Positions 26,731 to 34,788 are shown, numbered from the stretch's first letter. The stretch: 64,000 nt of DNA from Chloroflexota bacterium (GCA_012270555.1 JAAXIC010000031.1:121350-185349); one strand, 5' to 3'. Numbers and translations: made by a program. The notes: generated by a model not told the origin, from the sequence alone.

Positions 26731-26759
26731 TTGACACGGAGAATCTGGACAGGCATACT
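26731..26759 (+). promoter_or_regulatory. Promoter of the tandem structured RNA
   Basis: TTGACA at 26731-26736, a 17-base spacer, and CATACT at 26754-26759. The predicted start is near 26766, ten bases before the first structured unit. It is divergent from the operon promoter at 26659-26687. Confidence 0.55.
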
Positions 26760-26775
26760 AAGAGCAAGCAAAGCC

Positions 26776-26927
26776 GCCAAGTGCAGGACCTTCTGTGGGG
26801 AACATCCCCCACTAGAGGCTTTCGAGCTGCACAAGGCAGAATGCCGGGCAAGAGCCGCTATCAAGCGCAGCGCCTACTGTAGAGAAATCTCTACTAGAGG
26901 TTTGGAAACCTGCGCAAGATAGCGGCT
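26776..26927 (+). ncRNA. Tandem pair of covarying structured RNA units
   Basis: Unit 1 (26776-26837) and unit 2 (26853-26927) share one plan. The basal stem is GTGCAG/CTGCAC in unit 1 and GCGCAG/CTGCGC in unit 2. The arm is GTGGGG/CCCCAC versus GTAGAG/CTCTAC. A small hairpin is GCT-TTCG-AGC versus GTTT-GG-AAAC. An AA/AA symmetric loop lies below the basal stem in both, and unit 2 adds a 10-bp outer stem (AGCCGCTATC / GATAGCGGCT). Paired changes preserve every stem, at least four compensatory pairs, so structure rather than sequence is conserved. An open frame (26713-26922) crosses it but would start upstream of the predicted transcript. Confidence 0.65.
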
Positions 26928-26985
26928 TTGCGACTCCAGTGTATCATCCCTCGGAAAGCAGAGAAACACCCGAAAAGGTGTCAAG

Positions 26986-27013
26986 TGGACTTACGCGTGT
27001 TTTGTGGTATAAT
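26986..27013 (+). promoter_or_regulatory. Promoter of the AT-hook gene
   Basis: TGGACT at 26986-26991, a 16-base spacer, and a perfect TATAAT at 27008-27013. Motif copies lie immediately upstream and 19 bases downstream, which suggests repression. Confidence 0.6.
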
Positions 27014-27096
27014 CAAGACGTGAGTTTTCATCGAAAAGGTGTCAGTAGGATTTATGGCATGGTAGTCTATAGGTACACAGAAAGGATGATGGTGCC

Positions 27097-27285
27097 ATGT
27101 CTAAATCCACCAAGTCAAAGGACGAGGACAAGTCTGAGATTCTCAGCGGTCCTCCCTCCGAGAGGCCCAAGCGCAAGCGCGGGCGACCTCTCAAAGGTCT
27201 TCCGCCCAGGATTCCCGACACTCCTGAGAACGTCGCAAAAGCTGTCGTGAGCGTCCCCCGCGACCGTGTCCCCCGCCCCGAATAA
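27097..27285 (+). CDS. Small AT-hook DNA-binding protein (62 aa)
   Basis: Highly basic centre with a canonical AT-hook, KRKRGRPLKG, flanked by acidic (DEDKSE) and proline-rich segments, then a PPRIPDTPENVAKAVV segment that I recall from other small AT-hook proteins of mobile elements. The ATG follows GAAAGGATG. It is probably the regulator of this block, binding AT-rich minor grooves such as the nearby -10 regions, or a transposition helper near the right end. The role is inferred from motif and position. Confidence 0.68.
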   Translation: MSKSTKSKDEDKSEILSGPPSERPKRKRGRPLKGLPPRIPDTPENVAKAVVSVPRDRVPRPE

Positions 27286-27309
27286 CCAGAGAAAAAACAC
27301 AAGAAAATC

Positions 27310-27334
27310 TTTGGTTATTTTAGGTGTAATCCAT
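27310..27334 (-). repeat. Right terminal inverted repeat
   Basis: Read inward on the minus strand it begins ATGG, then ATTACACC and TAACCAAA at the same spacing as the left end. 19 of 25 positions agree with 22253-22277. Confidence 0.82.
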
Positions 27335-27342
27335 AATACAAA
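27335..27342. repeat. Target-site duplication, right copy
   Basis: AATACAAA, identical to 22245-22252. Collapsing the two copies restores the helicase reading frame. Confidence 0.9.
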
Positions 27343-27671
27343 GTGTCTGACAGCGGGGAGCTAGTTTTGAGCAGGATGAACTCACGTAAGAAGACCTTGT
27401 GCGGCAGGTATTCAAGAGCCGGTCGAGTTGGGACAGCTTCTAGTTCATGCTCGCTTAGAGTTGGTTCGTCGGTAGCACTGAAGAATACCCTATAGTCAAA
27501 TCCTTCAGTACCACGAATTGGCTCTCTAATTATGAGTCCTTCGCGCGCAGGTTCTCTCTTTACCCGTACCCTGTCTCCAGGTTTGAAGAGCGGATTCTTT
27601 CCCTTTGATTGAGGTTGGGGCTTTAGAGTGGGCAATCGACTTCGTTTCTGATTGCTTTTTGTTCGTGCCAT
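27335..27671 (-). pseudogene. SNF2/RapA-type helicase, N-terminal part
   Basis: From the ATG at 27671, 112 helicase codons encode a basic leader and a small beta-domain (FKPGDRVRVKREPAREG, then YRVFFSATDEPTLSEHELE) that in this kind of SNF2 protein precedes the ATPase core. After DTLY the frame continues into the transposon for six codons (YGLHLK) and stops at 27315. The natural continuation, SLGASRIEYYPYQF, is found at the other edge of the transposon, 5.1 kb away. Alone this piece has no catalytic motif. Confidence 0.85.
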
Positions 27672-27791
27672 GTGCTGCTTAGCTCACACGGGTCGGCAAG
27701 TGACACACGCTTCTATCCGCATGCCATGCTTACATAGATCACCTGTATTCAAGGATCATCATTCCTCTCTCGCGTGAGCGCAGGTCTGTTC

Positions 27792-28634
27792 TTAGCGAAA
27801 CGTCAGTCTCGCCCATTCCCCTGCGCTCGTGACCGCGCTATCAGGATTGCCGCGGCTGCGCGCAATGTGACCCTCTTCCTTGCGCAGAGTGGGCTGCCTC
27901 GCATCTTGATAGCGCCAGTCGAAACTCCAGCGAATGCTGTCACTATGATTCGGCTGTCCGCGATGGAAAAGCAGATTCTGGAAGAGAACCACGTCCCCAG
28001 GATCGAGTTCAACGTCGATCGCTGATTGCACGTATGGGTCGAGGGATTCGCGGGCGATTTCCAAATAGTACTCGCGGCTCTCGTGGGGCACAGTGCCGAG
28101 TTTGTGCGTGCCGGGCACAAACTGCATGCAGCCGTTTGCCACGCGAGCCGGCACCAGCGGGCTCCATACATTGACCATGCGCTGCGTTTCTACCCCTTCT
28201 TTGGCTCCACTGCCCCGCTCCGTGTAGCCGCCATCCTGGTGCCAGAGAACCTCGGTGCCTTTCCATTCGGGCAGTTTGGGACGAGCCGTGTAATTCGGAT
28301 AGAGGCGTATCTCCGGTCCAATCAGGACTTCGACCACGTCGAGCAGGGCCGGATTGAAGAAGAGGTCGAAGAGACCCGCTAGGTGCAGTTCTCTGCGAAA
28401 CGACTTTGGCGCCTCTTCCAGGTGATGCTCGTAGAGCCGGAAGAAGCGCGTTTCGAATGGCTCCTCCTGCATCTCACTCGCTATCTTGCCGCTGGACACA
28501 AGCTGCTGCGCATGGTGGTCCACGAGCTCTTCCATGGCGGAACGCGCCTGTGCTACCACGTTTGTTCCCAGAAAGTCTTGGAGTTTGACGTAGCCTTGGT
28601 CGTTGAACTGCTCCCGCAGGGCATTCTCATCCAT
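27792..28634 (-). CDS. Phytanoyl-CoA dioxygenase (PhyH) family protein
   Basis: 280 residues; Fe(II)/2-oxoglutarate oxygenase. The metal triad is visible as WHQDGG (H132, D134) and LLFHRGQPN (H224). Regions before and after match PhyH-type enzymes (VPGTHKLG, DPGDVVLFQN). The substrate is unknown; the family is greatly expanded in SAR202-type and sponge-associated Chloroflexota. It is divergent from the oxidoreductase at 28962, with 327 bases between. Confidence 0.87.
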   Translation of the reverse strand: MDENALREQFNDQGYVKLQDFLGTNVVAQARSAMEELVDHHAQQLVSSGKIASEMQEEPFETRFFRLYEHHLEEAPKSFRRELHLAGLFDLFFNPALLDVVEVLIGPEIRLYPNYTARPKLPEWKGTEVLWHQDGGYTERGSGAKEGVETQRMVNVWSPLVPARVANGCMQFVPGTHKLGTVPHESREYYLEIARESLDPYVQSAIDVELDPGDVVLFQNLLFHRGQPNHSDSIRWSFDWRYQDARQPTLRKEEGHIARSRGNPDSAVTSAGEWARLTFR

Positions 28635-28857
28635 GCTGCTCTCCTCGCTCTATCGTTGGAGACATGAAGCGCTCTTGTTCCACCCAAAAGTGTCGCTCTA
28701 CCCAGCCGTTCAGGAGCATGGTAGCACAGAGATGGTTGGTGTTCGCGTCCATGCGGATTTGCGTGGATAGACCGTTTTTTTAAATAGAATCAGCAGTACA
28801 CATCGATGTTTCTCGTTACTAGTAGCCGTATCGTAGTTCGGCTATACTTGACACGAT

Positions 28858-28922
28858 GCGCAATTCACGCCGATGAGGACGCGCCTTGTTCGGGAGTGGC
28901 GCGCCTCATGCGTGAATTGTGC
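28858..28922 (+). promoter_or_regulatory. Long hairpin in the leader of the Gfo/Idh gene
   Basis: A 13-pair outer stem (28858-28870 with 28910-28922, one G-U) and inner stems ATGAGG/CCTCAT and GCGCC/GGCGC. A TATACT box at 28843-28848 just upstream may start the transcript, placing the hairpin at the RNA 5' end. No T-run follows, so it is not a simple terminator. The rest of 28635-28961 shows no gene. Confidence 0.5.
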
Positions 28923-28961
28923 ACATTGTATGTCTCATCATCTGAGAGGTAAGTGGAGAAA

Positions 28962-29864
28962 ATGCGCAAGATCGGTCTGGTGGATTTCGATACGTCCCAC
29001 GTGGTGCAGTTCACGAAGCGGCTCAATCACCTGGACATCGCGGAAGAGCAGTGGGTTGACGGCGGCAACGTCGTCATGGGGTATCCGGGTGAGTCACGGG
29101 TTTCGCCTGAGCGAGTTCCGGGCTATACGGAAGAGCTTCGGGAGATGGGCGTGCAGATCGTCGACAATCCGGTTGACATGATTGGTCACGTGGATGCTGT
29201 CTTCATCGAATCCAACGAGGGCAACCAGCATCTCGGCCACGCCAAGCCTTTCCTGGAAGCCGGACTGCCGCTCTTCATCGATAAGCCCTTTGCCGCTACC
29301 ACGGAGCAGGCACGGGCCATTGCCGGACTGTCGGCACAACACGGCGTGCCGATTTTTTCCGCATCGTCCTTGCGTTACACGGAAACGGTGATGGATGTAC
29401 AGGCTTCGTTGGCTGAGGATGGCGGCGCGCTTGGCGCCTTTGCATTTAGCCCAGGATCGGAACACTACGCCAATCCGGGTTTGCTCAACTACGGCATACA
29501 TGGTGTGGAGGTGCTCTATTCGCTTATGGGGCCCGGCTGCCAAGAGGTGTGGGCCGCACGGACGGATGGCGCGGACCACGTGACGGGACGTTGGGATGGC
29601 GACCGCTTGGGCACTGTCCGCACAATTCGTGACGGCAGCGCAGGCTATGGATTGACCGTTTTCTCGGCGAAAAGTACCGTCACGTCCAGCATCGATGCGA
29701 GCAATAACTACCGCAATCTCCTGCGTGAGATCATGAAGATGCTCGACACTGGCACGCCGCCGCTCGCTATCGAAGAGACCATCGAGATCATTTCATTTAT
29801 CGAGGCTGCTACCAGGTCGAGTCAGAATGGCGGCACACCGACAAGACTGGAGACTGCATCGTAG
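28962..29864 (+). CDS. Gfo/Idh/MocA-like oxidoreductase
   Basis: 300 residues. The N-terminal strand KIGLVDFDTSHVVQF is followed by a Rossmann-like fold and LFIDKPFA, equivalent to the EKP motif near the active site. The nucleotide-binding glycine motif is atypical (DFDTSHV in place of GxGxxG), a feature of a Gfo/Idh subgroup. It ends at the helical SFIEAATRSSQNGG typical of the family C-terminus. I prefer the ATG at 28962 over the GTG at 28953 because of spacing to GAGAGG. Substrate unknown. Confidence 0.8.
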   Translation: MRKIGLVDFDTSHVVQFTKRLNHLDIAEEQWVDGGNVVMGYPGESRVSPERVPGYTEELREMGVQIVDNPVDMIGHVDAVFIESNEGNQHLGHAKPFLEAGLPLFIDKPFAATTEQARAIAGLSAQHGVPIFSASSLRYTETVMDVQASLAEDGGALGAFAFSPGSEHYANPGLLNYGIHGVEVLYSLMGPGCQEVWAARTDGADHVTGRWDGDRLGTVRTIRDGSAGYGLTVFSAKSTVTSSIDASNNYRNLLREIMKMLDTGTPPLAIEETIEIISFIEAATRSSQNGGTPTRLETAS

Positions 29865-30180
29865 GCAATTTGCGCGTCTGCGCAAACGGTTGTTCCATCA
29901 GACACGTGGGGGACTCGCGGGAGCGCCGCAACGCGCTCTAACAAGACAAGAGAGCGCCGGTCTCAGCTTGAAGAGGGCAGAGGACAGCAATGCCTCCGTC
30001 CTCTTTTCTTCTGTGCAAAGAGAGGAGAATCCCCGCTCTGCGCTGATTTGAAGGGGCAGATTCAACCGTGTTGAGGTCAGCATGGCGGGGCCCGCACCAT
30101 GGGGATTTTTATATACCGGATTCAAGGTGCTACCATGAAGATAGAGCTACCGAACTATTGGAACACCTGAAGGAACCAAC
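29865..30180 (+). other. Intergenic region
   Basis: 316 bases without a gene. It contains a terminator hairpin for the upstream gene and the ribosome-binding site (GAAGGA) of the ArsA-like ATPase. TTTTTATATA at 30107-30116 may belong to a promoter for the latter. Confidence 0.5.
29979..30010 (+). terminator. Terminator after the oxidoreductase gene
   Basis: AGAGGAC / GTCCTCT stem (29979-29985, 29998-30004) followed by TTTCTT. Confidence 0.6.
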
Positions 30181-31359
30181 GTGGCACAACGCGTTCTGCT
30201 TTACACCGGCAAGGGAGGGGTTGGAAAGACCACCTGCGCCGCCGCCACCGCGCTGCGGTGTGCCGAACTCGGTCACCGCACGGTTGTTCTCAGCACCGAC
30301 TCTGCCCATAGTCTCGGCGACTCCCTCGACATAGAGCTCGGCCCGGAACCAACCAACATCGCGCCCAACCTCTGGGCGCAAGAAACTGATGTTTACTACA
30401 ATCTGCGCAAGCACTGGGGCACGGTGCAGGCATGGCTCAGCGCGCTCTTGGCCTGGCGCGGCATAGATGAAACGCTCGCTGAAGAAATGGCAATCCTTCC
30501 TGGCATGGAAGAATTATCGAGCCTGCTCTGGGTCAACATGCACCATGAGTCGAACGAGTATGACGTGGTGGTTGTTGATTGTGCACCGACTGCGGAGACA
30601 TTGCGGCTGCTGGCGTTTCCGGAGGATGCCCGCTGGTGGCTGGAACGCATACTGCCTTTGAAGAAGCGCGTGGCGCGGGTCGTCAATCCGGTGCTTGAAT
30701 CGGTTATCGGTATCCCCACGCCAGGCAGCGAGGTCTTCAACCAGGCTGAGGACCTGGTGCGGCAACTGGGAAGGCTGCGTGATCTGCTCGCCGACCGGAA
30801 TCGCGCCTCGATCCGATTGGTGCTCAATCCGGAACGGATGGTTATTCGTGAGGCGCAACGCACGCTTACGTACTTGTCTCTCTACGGCTACGGCACCGAT
30901 CTCGTGATCTGCAACCGCGTGCTGCCCGAGAGCGTACAGGACTCGTACTTCACCGCATGGCACGCGACGCAGCGCAAGCACTTGCAGTTCATCCACGAAG
31001 CCTTTTCACCCATACCGACACGGCGGGTGCCGCTTTTCGCACAGGAAGCCGTTGGCTTAGAAATGCTCGGACAGACCGCGCATGTTCTCTTTGCGGAAGA
31101 TGATCCCCTGAAGCTCTATTACGACGGACAAAGCCACTCAGTGCAGAAGGGTTACGTCTTGGACATCGAGTTGCCTTTTGGGCAGAAAGGGAAGATCGAC
31201 GTCGTGAAGCGGGGTGATGAGCTTACGGTGCGCATTGGCGCGTATCGCCGGAATCTCATTCTGCCCACAGTGCTCGCGCGCTTGTCCCCGGGCACCGCGC
31301 GGCTTGATGATCGCAACCTGCGCATCCCCTTCGTAGAACAGGTCGAGAGCGCGGTTTAA
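30181..31359 (+). CDS. ArsA-family ATPase with HSP20-like C-terminal domain
   Basis: 392 residues from a GTG with AAGGA upstream. The deviant Walker A YTGKGGVGKTT (8-18) and STDSAHSLGDSLD are diagnostic of the ArsA/Get3 group. The C-terminal 70 residues (YVLDIELPFGQKGKIDVVKR onwards) form the ArsA HSP20-like domain common in Chloroflexota and Actinobacteria. A single ATPase domain and no arsenite-binding cysteines argue against a true arsenical pump; a protein-targeting or chaperone-like role is more likely but unproven. It is 48 bases upstream of the SDR. Confidence 0.85.
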   Translation: MAQRVLLYTGKGGVGKTTCAAATALRCAELGHRTVVLSTDSAHSLGDSLDIELGPEPTNIAPNLWAQETDVYYNLRKHWGTVQAWLSALLAWRGIDETLAEEMAILPGMEELSSLLWVNMHHESNEYDVVVVDCAPTAETLRLLAFPEDARWWLERILPLKKRVARVVNPVLESVIGIPTPGSEVFNQAEDLVRQLGRLRDLLADRNRASIRLVLNPERMVIREAQRTLTYLSLYGYGTDLVICNRVLPESVQDSYFTAWHATQRKHLQFIHEAFSPIPTRRVPLFAQEAVGLEMLGQTAHVLFAEDDPLKLYYDGQSHSVQKGYVLDIELPFGQKGKIDVVKRGDELTVRIGAYRRNLILPTVLARLSPGTARLDDRNLRIPFVEQVESAV

Positions 31360-31407
31360 CACACTTACGTAAGGTCTTTCTCAGCCAGCAATGAAGGAGC
31401 CAATCGC

Positions 31408-32199
31408 ATGGATCTCGAGCTACGTGGCAAGACTGCAATCGTGTCCGCCGGAAGCAAGGGTCTTGGGAAAGCGATTGCCTTGGGCTTGGCACAGGAAGGC
31501 GCGCGGGTAGCGATTTGTTCACGCAACCCGGACAACCTGTCCCAAGCCGCCCAAGAGATACTGACGAAGACCGGATCCGAGGTGCTGGCTGTTCCGGTGG
31601 ACGTAACGAAGCCAGATGCGATCACCAATTTCGTCAATACTATCGTCCAGCGTCAAGGCAAGATCGACATTTTGGTGAATAATGCCGGCGGACCGCCGAT
31701 GGGCACATTTGCGGACTTCGAAGACGAGGACTGGGAAAGCGCGTTCAATCTTACGTTCATGAGCGTCGTCCGCTTTGTGCGCGAGGTGCTTCCCCACATG
31801 CGCAAGACCGGCGGCGGACGTATTATCAATGTGACCTCTACCTCCGTCAAGCAGCCGCTGGAAAACTTGCTGCTCTCAAATTCGATCCGTCCCGCCGTGA
31901 TCGGCTTAGCCAAGTCCCTGGCGACTGAATTTGCGGCTGACGGCATTTTGGTTAACAACATCTGTCCGGGCAGCATCTACACCGACCGCATAAAGGAGAA
32001 CGTCGCCGCGCAGGCAAAGTCTACCGGTCAGCCCGAGGAGAGCATCATGCATGAGTATGAAGCCAAGATTCCTTTGGGTCGCCTCGGAGAACCGGTGGAA
32101 CTGGCCGACCTGGCGGTCTTCCTGGCGTCAGAGCGTGCCAGCTACATTACGGGGGCGACGTTACAGGTAGACGGTGGTCTGATTCGTTCCATCATGTAG
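31408..32199 (+). CDS. SDR-family protein with altered active site
   Basis: 263 residues, SDR fold with a modified nucleotide motif (SAGSKGLG), NNAGGPP, the conserved serine in INVTSTSV and the C-terminal YITGATLQVDGG. Where YxxxK is expected the sequence is SNSIR (in LLLSNSIRPAVIGLAKS), so catalytic Tyr and Lys appear replaced by Ser and Arg. This is known in a divergent SDR subgroup. Function unclear. Its stop overlaps the convergent pyrD stop by 8 bases. Confidence 0.82.
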   Translation: MDLELRGKTAIVSAGSKGLGKAIALGLAQEGARVAICSRNPDNLSQAAQEILTKTGSEVLAVPVDVTKPDAITNFVNTIVQRQGKIDILVNNAGGPPMGTFADFEDEDWESAFNLTFMSVVRFVREVLPHMRKTGGGRIINVTSTSVKQPLENLLLSNSIRPAVIGLAKSLATEFAADGILVNNICPGSIYTDRIKENVAAQAKSTGQPEESIMHEYEAKIPLGRLGEPVELADLAVFLASERASYITGATLQVDGGLIRSIM

Positions 32200-33166
32200 T
32201 GAGGGCTTGTTCGCGCTGCGACCTGGCTATGGCTTCTACTTGGTGAGGTAGCGCCGCGCCGACAATGTCCTGAATGCTCTCCAGTCCTTCTTTCCCGCAG
32301 TAGGCTTGCAGGCCGGCAATGATTTCCAGAGGCGCGCGGTGGTTGTAGAAGTTCGCTGTGCCAATCTGCACCGCCGTCGCTCCCGCCATAAGGAACATCA
32401 GCGCATCCTCGGTGGTGCCGATGCCGCCGATGCCAATGATCGGAACGTCTACAAGCGGCGCCACGGCGTAAACAAGGCGGAGCGCAATGCTGCGCACGGC
32501 CGGGCCGGAGAGGCCGCCGGTGGTGGTAGCCAGCACCGGACACTTCTGCTCTACGTCGATGGCAAGGCCGGTCAGCGTATTCATGATTGCCAGCGCATGG
32601 GCCCCAGCCTCCGCCACCGCAATTGCCACCGGGCGTATGTCCGTGACATTCGGCGTTAGCTTGACGATCAAAGGGAGAGAGTTGCGTTCGCTCACTGCCT
32701 GAGTCAGTGCCCCAGCCATGTCAGGATCGGTACCAAAGTCCAGACCGTGAGCGACGTTTGGGCACGAGATGTTAAGTTCCAGGGCGGCAATGCCCGGCAC
32801 ACCATCGAGCAATTCGGCGATAGTGACGTATTCTTCCAAAGAAGCGCCGGCGACATTGGCAATGACCGGCACGTCCCATTTCGCCCAGAGCGGCGCCTTT
32901 TCGCGGACCAAGGCTTCCACCCCAACATTCTGCAAGCCGATGGCGTTGAGCATGCCGCCCGGCACTTCCACAATGCGGGGCATGGGGTTGCCGGTGCGCG
33001 GCTGCAGCGTGACGGCTTTCGCCGCAATGGCGCCGAGGCGGTTCACATCGTAGATGGGCGCGTATTCCGTGCCGTAGCCAAAAGTGCCGGATGCCGTTAT
33101 GACAGGATTTTTGAGAATGAGACCGGTGGGGTGGCTGGGCGCGATGTTGACTTCCAGCGTCGGCAT
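32192..33166 (-). CDS. pyrD: Dihydroorotate dehydrogenase (class 1B catalytic subunit)
   Basis: 324 residues. FMN-binding TIM barrel with the class 1 catalytic cysteine in [12 protein letters not shown] (C135), KLTPNVTDI, and the phosphate-binding [19 protein letters not shown]. The class 1B enzyme normally pairs with an iron-sulfur/FAD subunit PyrK; none is seen here. Catalyses the dihydroorotate-to-orotate step of pyrimidine synthesis. Confidence 0.92.
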   Translation of the reverse strand: MPTLEVNIAPSHPTGLILKNPVITASGTFGYGTEYAPIYDVNRLGAIAAKAVTLQPRTGNPMPRIVEVPGGMLNAIGLQNVGVEALVREKAPLWAKWDVPVIANVAGASLEEYVTIAELLDGVPGIAALELNISCPNVAHGLDFGTDPDMAGALTQAVSERNSLPLIVKLTPNVTDIRPVAIAVAEAGAHALAIMNTLTGLAIDVEQKCPVLATTTGGLSGPAVRSIALRLVYAVAPLVDVPIIGIGGIGTTEDALMFLMAGATAVQIGTANFYNHRAPLEIIAGLQAYCGKEGLESIQDIVGAALPHQVEAIARSQREQALTT

Positions 33167-33331
33167 GGTGCCTTACCTGACGGTACGGTCTCTCAAAGGG
33201 GATATGAAGCAGCGCCCAGAGCGCTCTGTCGTGGCAAATCGCATAGTCTATTGACATGCGCTTCCCGCTCGCTCTCTGCGAATCAACTGTACCACATGAC
33301 AAGCATGGGGTATACTGATACTGTTAATGTC

Positions 33332-33384
33332 CGTTCTCGTCCACTCGACTTAGGGGGATGGTTCCAGGACCAAAGCCGAGAACG
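33332..33384 (+). promoter_or_regulatory. Leader hairpin upstream of rpmE
   Basis: Perfect 8-bp arms CGTTCTCG (33332-33339) and CGAGAACG (33377-33384), following a TATACT box at 33311-33316. It ends 70 bases before the rpmE start. A ribosomal-protein leader is possible; no known L31 leader consensus was recognised. Confidence 0.35.
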
Positions 33385-33454
33385 CGCGGCACTGAAAAAG
33401 ACGGAGAACTGCGTTTTCCAGCCGGAAAACAGACTTTTCGAGAAGGTGAATGAC

Positions 33455-33673
33455 ATGAAAGCTGGCATACATCCAACGTATCACGAGAAGGCCACGATCG
33501 TTTGCAGTTGCGGGAACGAGATCACCACCGGCTCCACCTCGGAGTCGCTGCGGGTAGACCTGTGCTCAAAGTGCCATCCTTTCTACACCGGCCAACAGAA
33601 GCTGGTGGACACTGAGGGCCAAGTTGATCGTTTCATGCAGCGGTTGCGGCGCTCGAAACGGCTCCAGGAGTAG
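33455..33673 (+). CDS. rpmE: 50S ribosomal protein L31
   Basis: 72 residues: [20 protein letters not shown] at the start, and a second [13 protein letters not shown] motif, giving the zinc-binding (C+) form. The ATG at 33455 has GAAGGTGA 8 bases upstream; the much longer open frame in which it lies is not coding. It is the first gene of the rpmE-DUF1385-prfA-prmC cluster, an order common in many Gram-positive and Chloroflexota genomes. Confidence 0.95.
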   Translation: MKAGIHPTYHEKATIVCSCGNEITTGSTSESLRVDLCSKCHPFYTGQQKLVDTEGQVDRFMQRLRRSKRLQE

Positions 33674-33845
33674 TTTCCCGCCAGCCTCCCTCACCTCGCC
33701 GGGAGCGCTCAACTTCAGCACCTCAATGGTATTGAGCCAAAGTCTTTCTCTCTTTCCCGGGCTCTTCCGGTGGGTGAATTCAGAGTAATGGCTGCTGGGA
33801 GGGATACGAGGGTTGTGCCTGGCCGACAGTTCCAGGTGCAGACAC

Positions 33846-34760
33846 ATGACACGGCCTCTCTACGGTGGACAAGCAATTCTGGAAGGTGTGATGATGCGCG
33901 GTCATCGCCATGTGGCGGTGGCCGTCCGCCATCCTAAGGGGCACATCGTCACCCGCGCGGAGGCACTGCCGCACCGATTGCATAGGGGCATCATGAGCAA
34001 GATTCCCTTTGTGCGCGGCATGATCTTGTTGTGGGACGCCTTGACGCTGGGCACGCGGGCACTGGCGTTTTCCGCGCAGATTGCGGCAGCCGACGAGGAT
34101 GATGCCGGTGAACCGGAAGATCTGCCCACAGCAGCGTCCGTGCGCGGGACGATGCTCTCTACGTTGCTGTTTGGCATCGGCCTGTTTTTCGTGGCTCCGA
34201 TGCTCGTTGCCGGCATCTTTGCCAATCAAATCGGCAACGCCGTGCTGTTGAGCATTGTTGAAGGACTATTGCGTCTCTTGCTGTTGCTTGGATACCTCTG
34301 GCTGATTGGAGTTACACCGAAGATTGGGCGCGTCTTTGCGTACCATGGCGCCGAGCATAAGGCGGTGCATGCTCAAGAGCGGGGACTGGAATTAGAGCCC
34401 GCAGCCGTGCAGACGTGCTCCACCACGCATCCGCGCTGTGGCACGGCTCTGATACTGGTTGTTGTTGTGGTTGGCGTCGTTTTGTTCGCGCTGCTGGGAC
34501 ATCCGCCGCTGTGGTTGCGTATACTATCGCGTATACTGCTCGTGCCGGTGTTGATTGGGCTTTCTTACGAGTGGCTGCGCTTTTCAGCAAGACACTTCCA
34601 GCAATTCATCGTGCGGGCACTCGTATGGCCGGGCCTGCTGCTCCAGTCGTTGACAACACGGGAACCCGCTGACGAGCAAGTTGCCGTCGCTATAGCCGCC
34701 TTGCGGGCCGTGATCGCGGCGGATGAGAAAACACTGCAACCGACCCCGGCGAGCGCTTGA
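33846..34760 (+). CDS. DUF1385 family membrane protein
   Basis: 304 residues from the ATG at 33846. The family hallmark YGGQAILEGVMMRG is at residues 5-18, and AYHGAEHKAVHAQE with PRCGT in the middle is also conserved. Four or five membrane segments are visible. The function is unknown, but the gene is regularly found between rpmE and prfA, as here. The start was chosen for AGGTG 8 bases upstream and family length. Confidence 0.9.
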   Translation: MTRPLYGGQAILEGVMMRGHRHVAVAVRHPKGHIVTRAEALPHRLHRGIMSKIPFVRGMILLWDALTLGTRALAFSAQIAAADEDDAGEPEDLPTAASVRGTMLSTLLFGIGLFFVAPMLVAGIFANQIGNAVLLSIVEGLLRLLLLLGYLWLIGVTPKIGRVFAYHGAEHKAVHAQERGLELEPAAVQTCSTTHPRCGTALILVVVVVGVVLFALLGHPPLWLRILSRILLVPVLIGLSYEWLRFSARHFQQFIVRALVWPGLLLQSLTTREPADEQVAVAIAALRAVIAADEKTLQPTPASA

Positions 34761-34788
34761 GAAACTGCCTGAGGACATGTGACTAACG

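Larger units (their letters stand above)
26706..27045 (+). repeat. Three copies of a 15-bp regulatory-type motif
   Basis: CGAAAAGGTGTCAAG at 26706-26720 and 26971-26985, and CGAAAAGGTGTCAG at 27032-27045. The similarity extends loosely downstream (GGA then TTA). Copy 1 overlaps the divergent promoter region and forms an inverted repeat GTGTCAA/TTGACAC with the -35 box at 26731; copy 2 abuts the -35 box of the AT-hook promoter; copy 3 lies in its leader. This placement fits operators bound by one regulator. Confidence 0.65.
22253..27334 (+). mobile_element. IS1595-family transposon with passenger genes (5,082 bp)
   Basis: Defined by exact 8-bp direct repeats outside and imperfect terminal inverted repeats inside, and by the in-frame rejoining of the split helicase gene when it is removed. 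Contents from left: terminator, 47- and 150-residue genes (-), transposase and a coupled 69-residue gene (+), 68- and 103-residue genes (-), a structured RNA gene (+), an operon of secreted, superinfection-immunity-type and 44-residue membrane proteins (-), a regulatory block with divergent promoters and a tandem structured RNA, and an AT-hook protein gene (+). IS1595 relatives with passenger genes are known, but not, to my knowledge, with this cargo. Confidence 0.88.

Noticed and set aside
26713-26922. A 69-codon plus-strand frame with a Cys/His pattern like a small zinc finger (KCRTFCGEHPPLEAFELHK)
   Set aside because: It begins at a GTG upstream of the predicted transcript start, lacks a ribosome-binding site, and runs over two tandem structured units whose stems are kept by compensatory changes. 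Structure explains the pattern better, though a protein cannot be fully excluded.
32747-33454. A long plus-strand frame running into rpmE
   Set aside because: It is antisense to pyrD; only the last 72 codons (L31) are coding.
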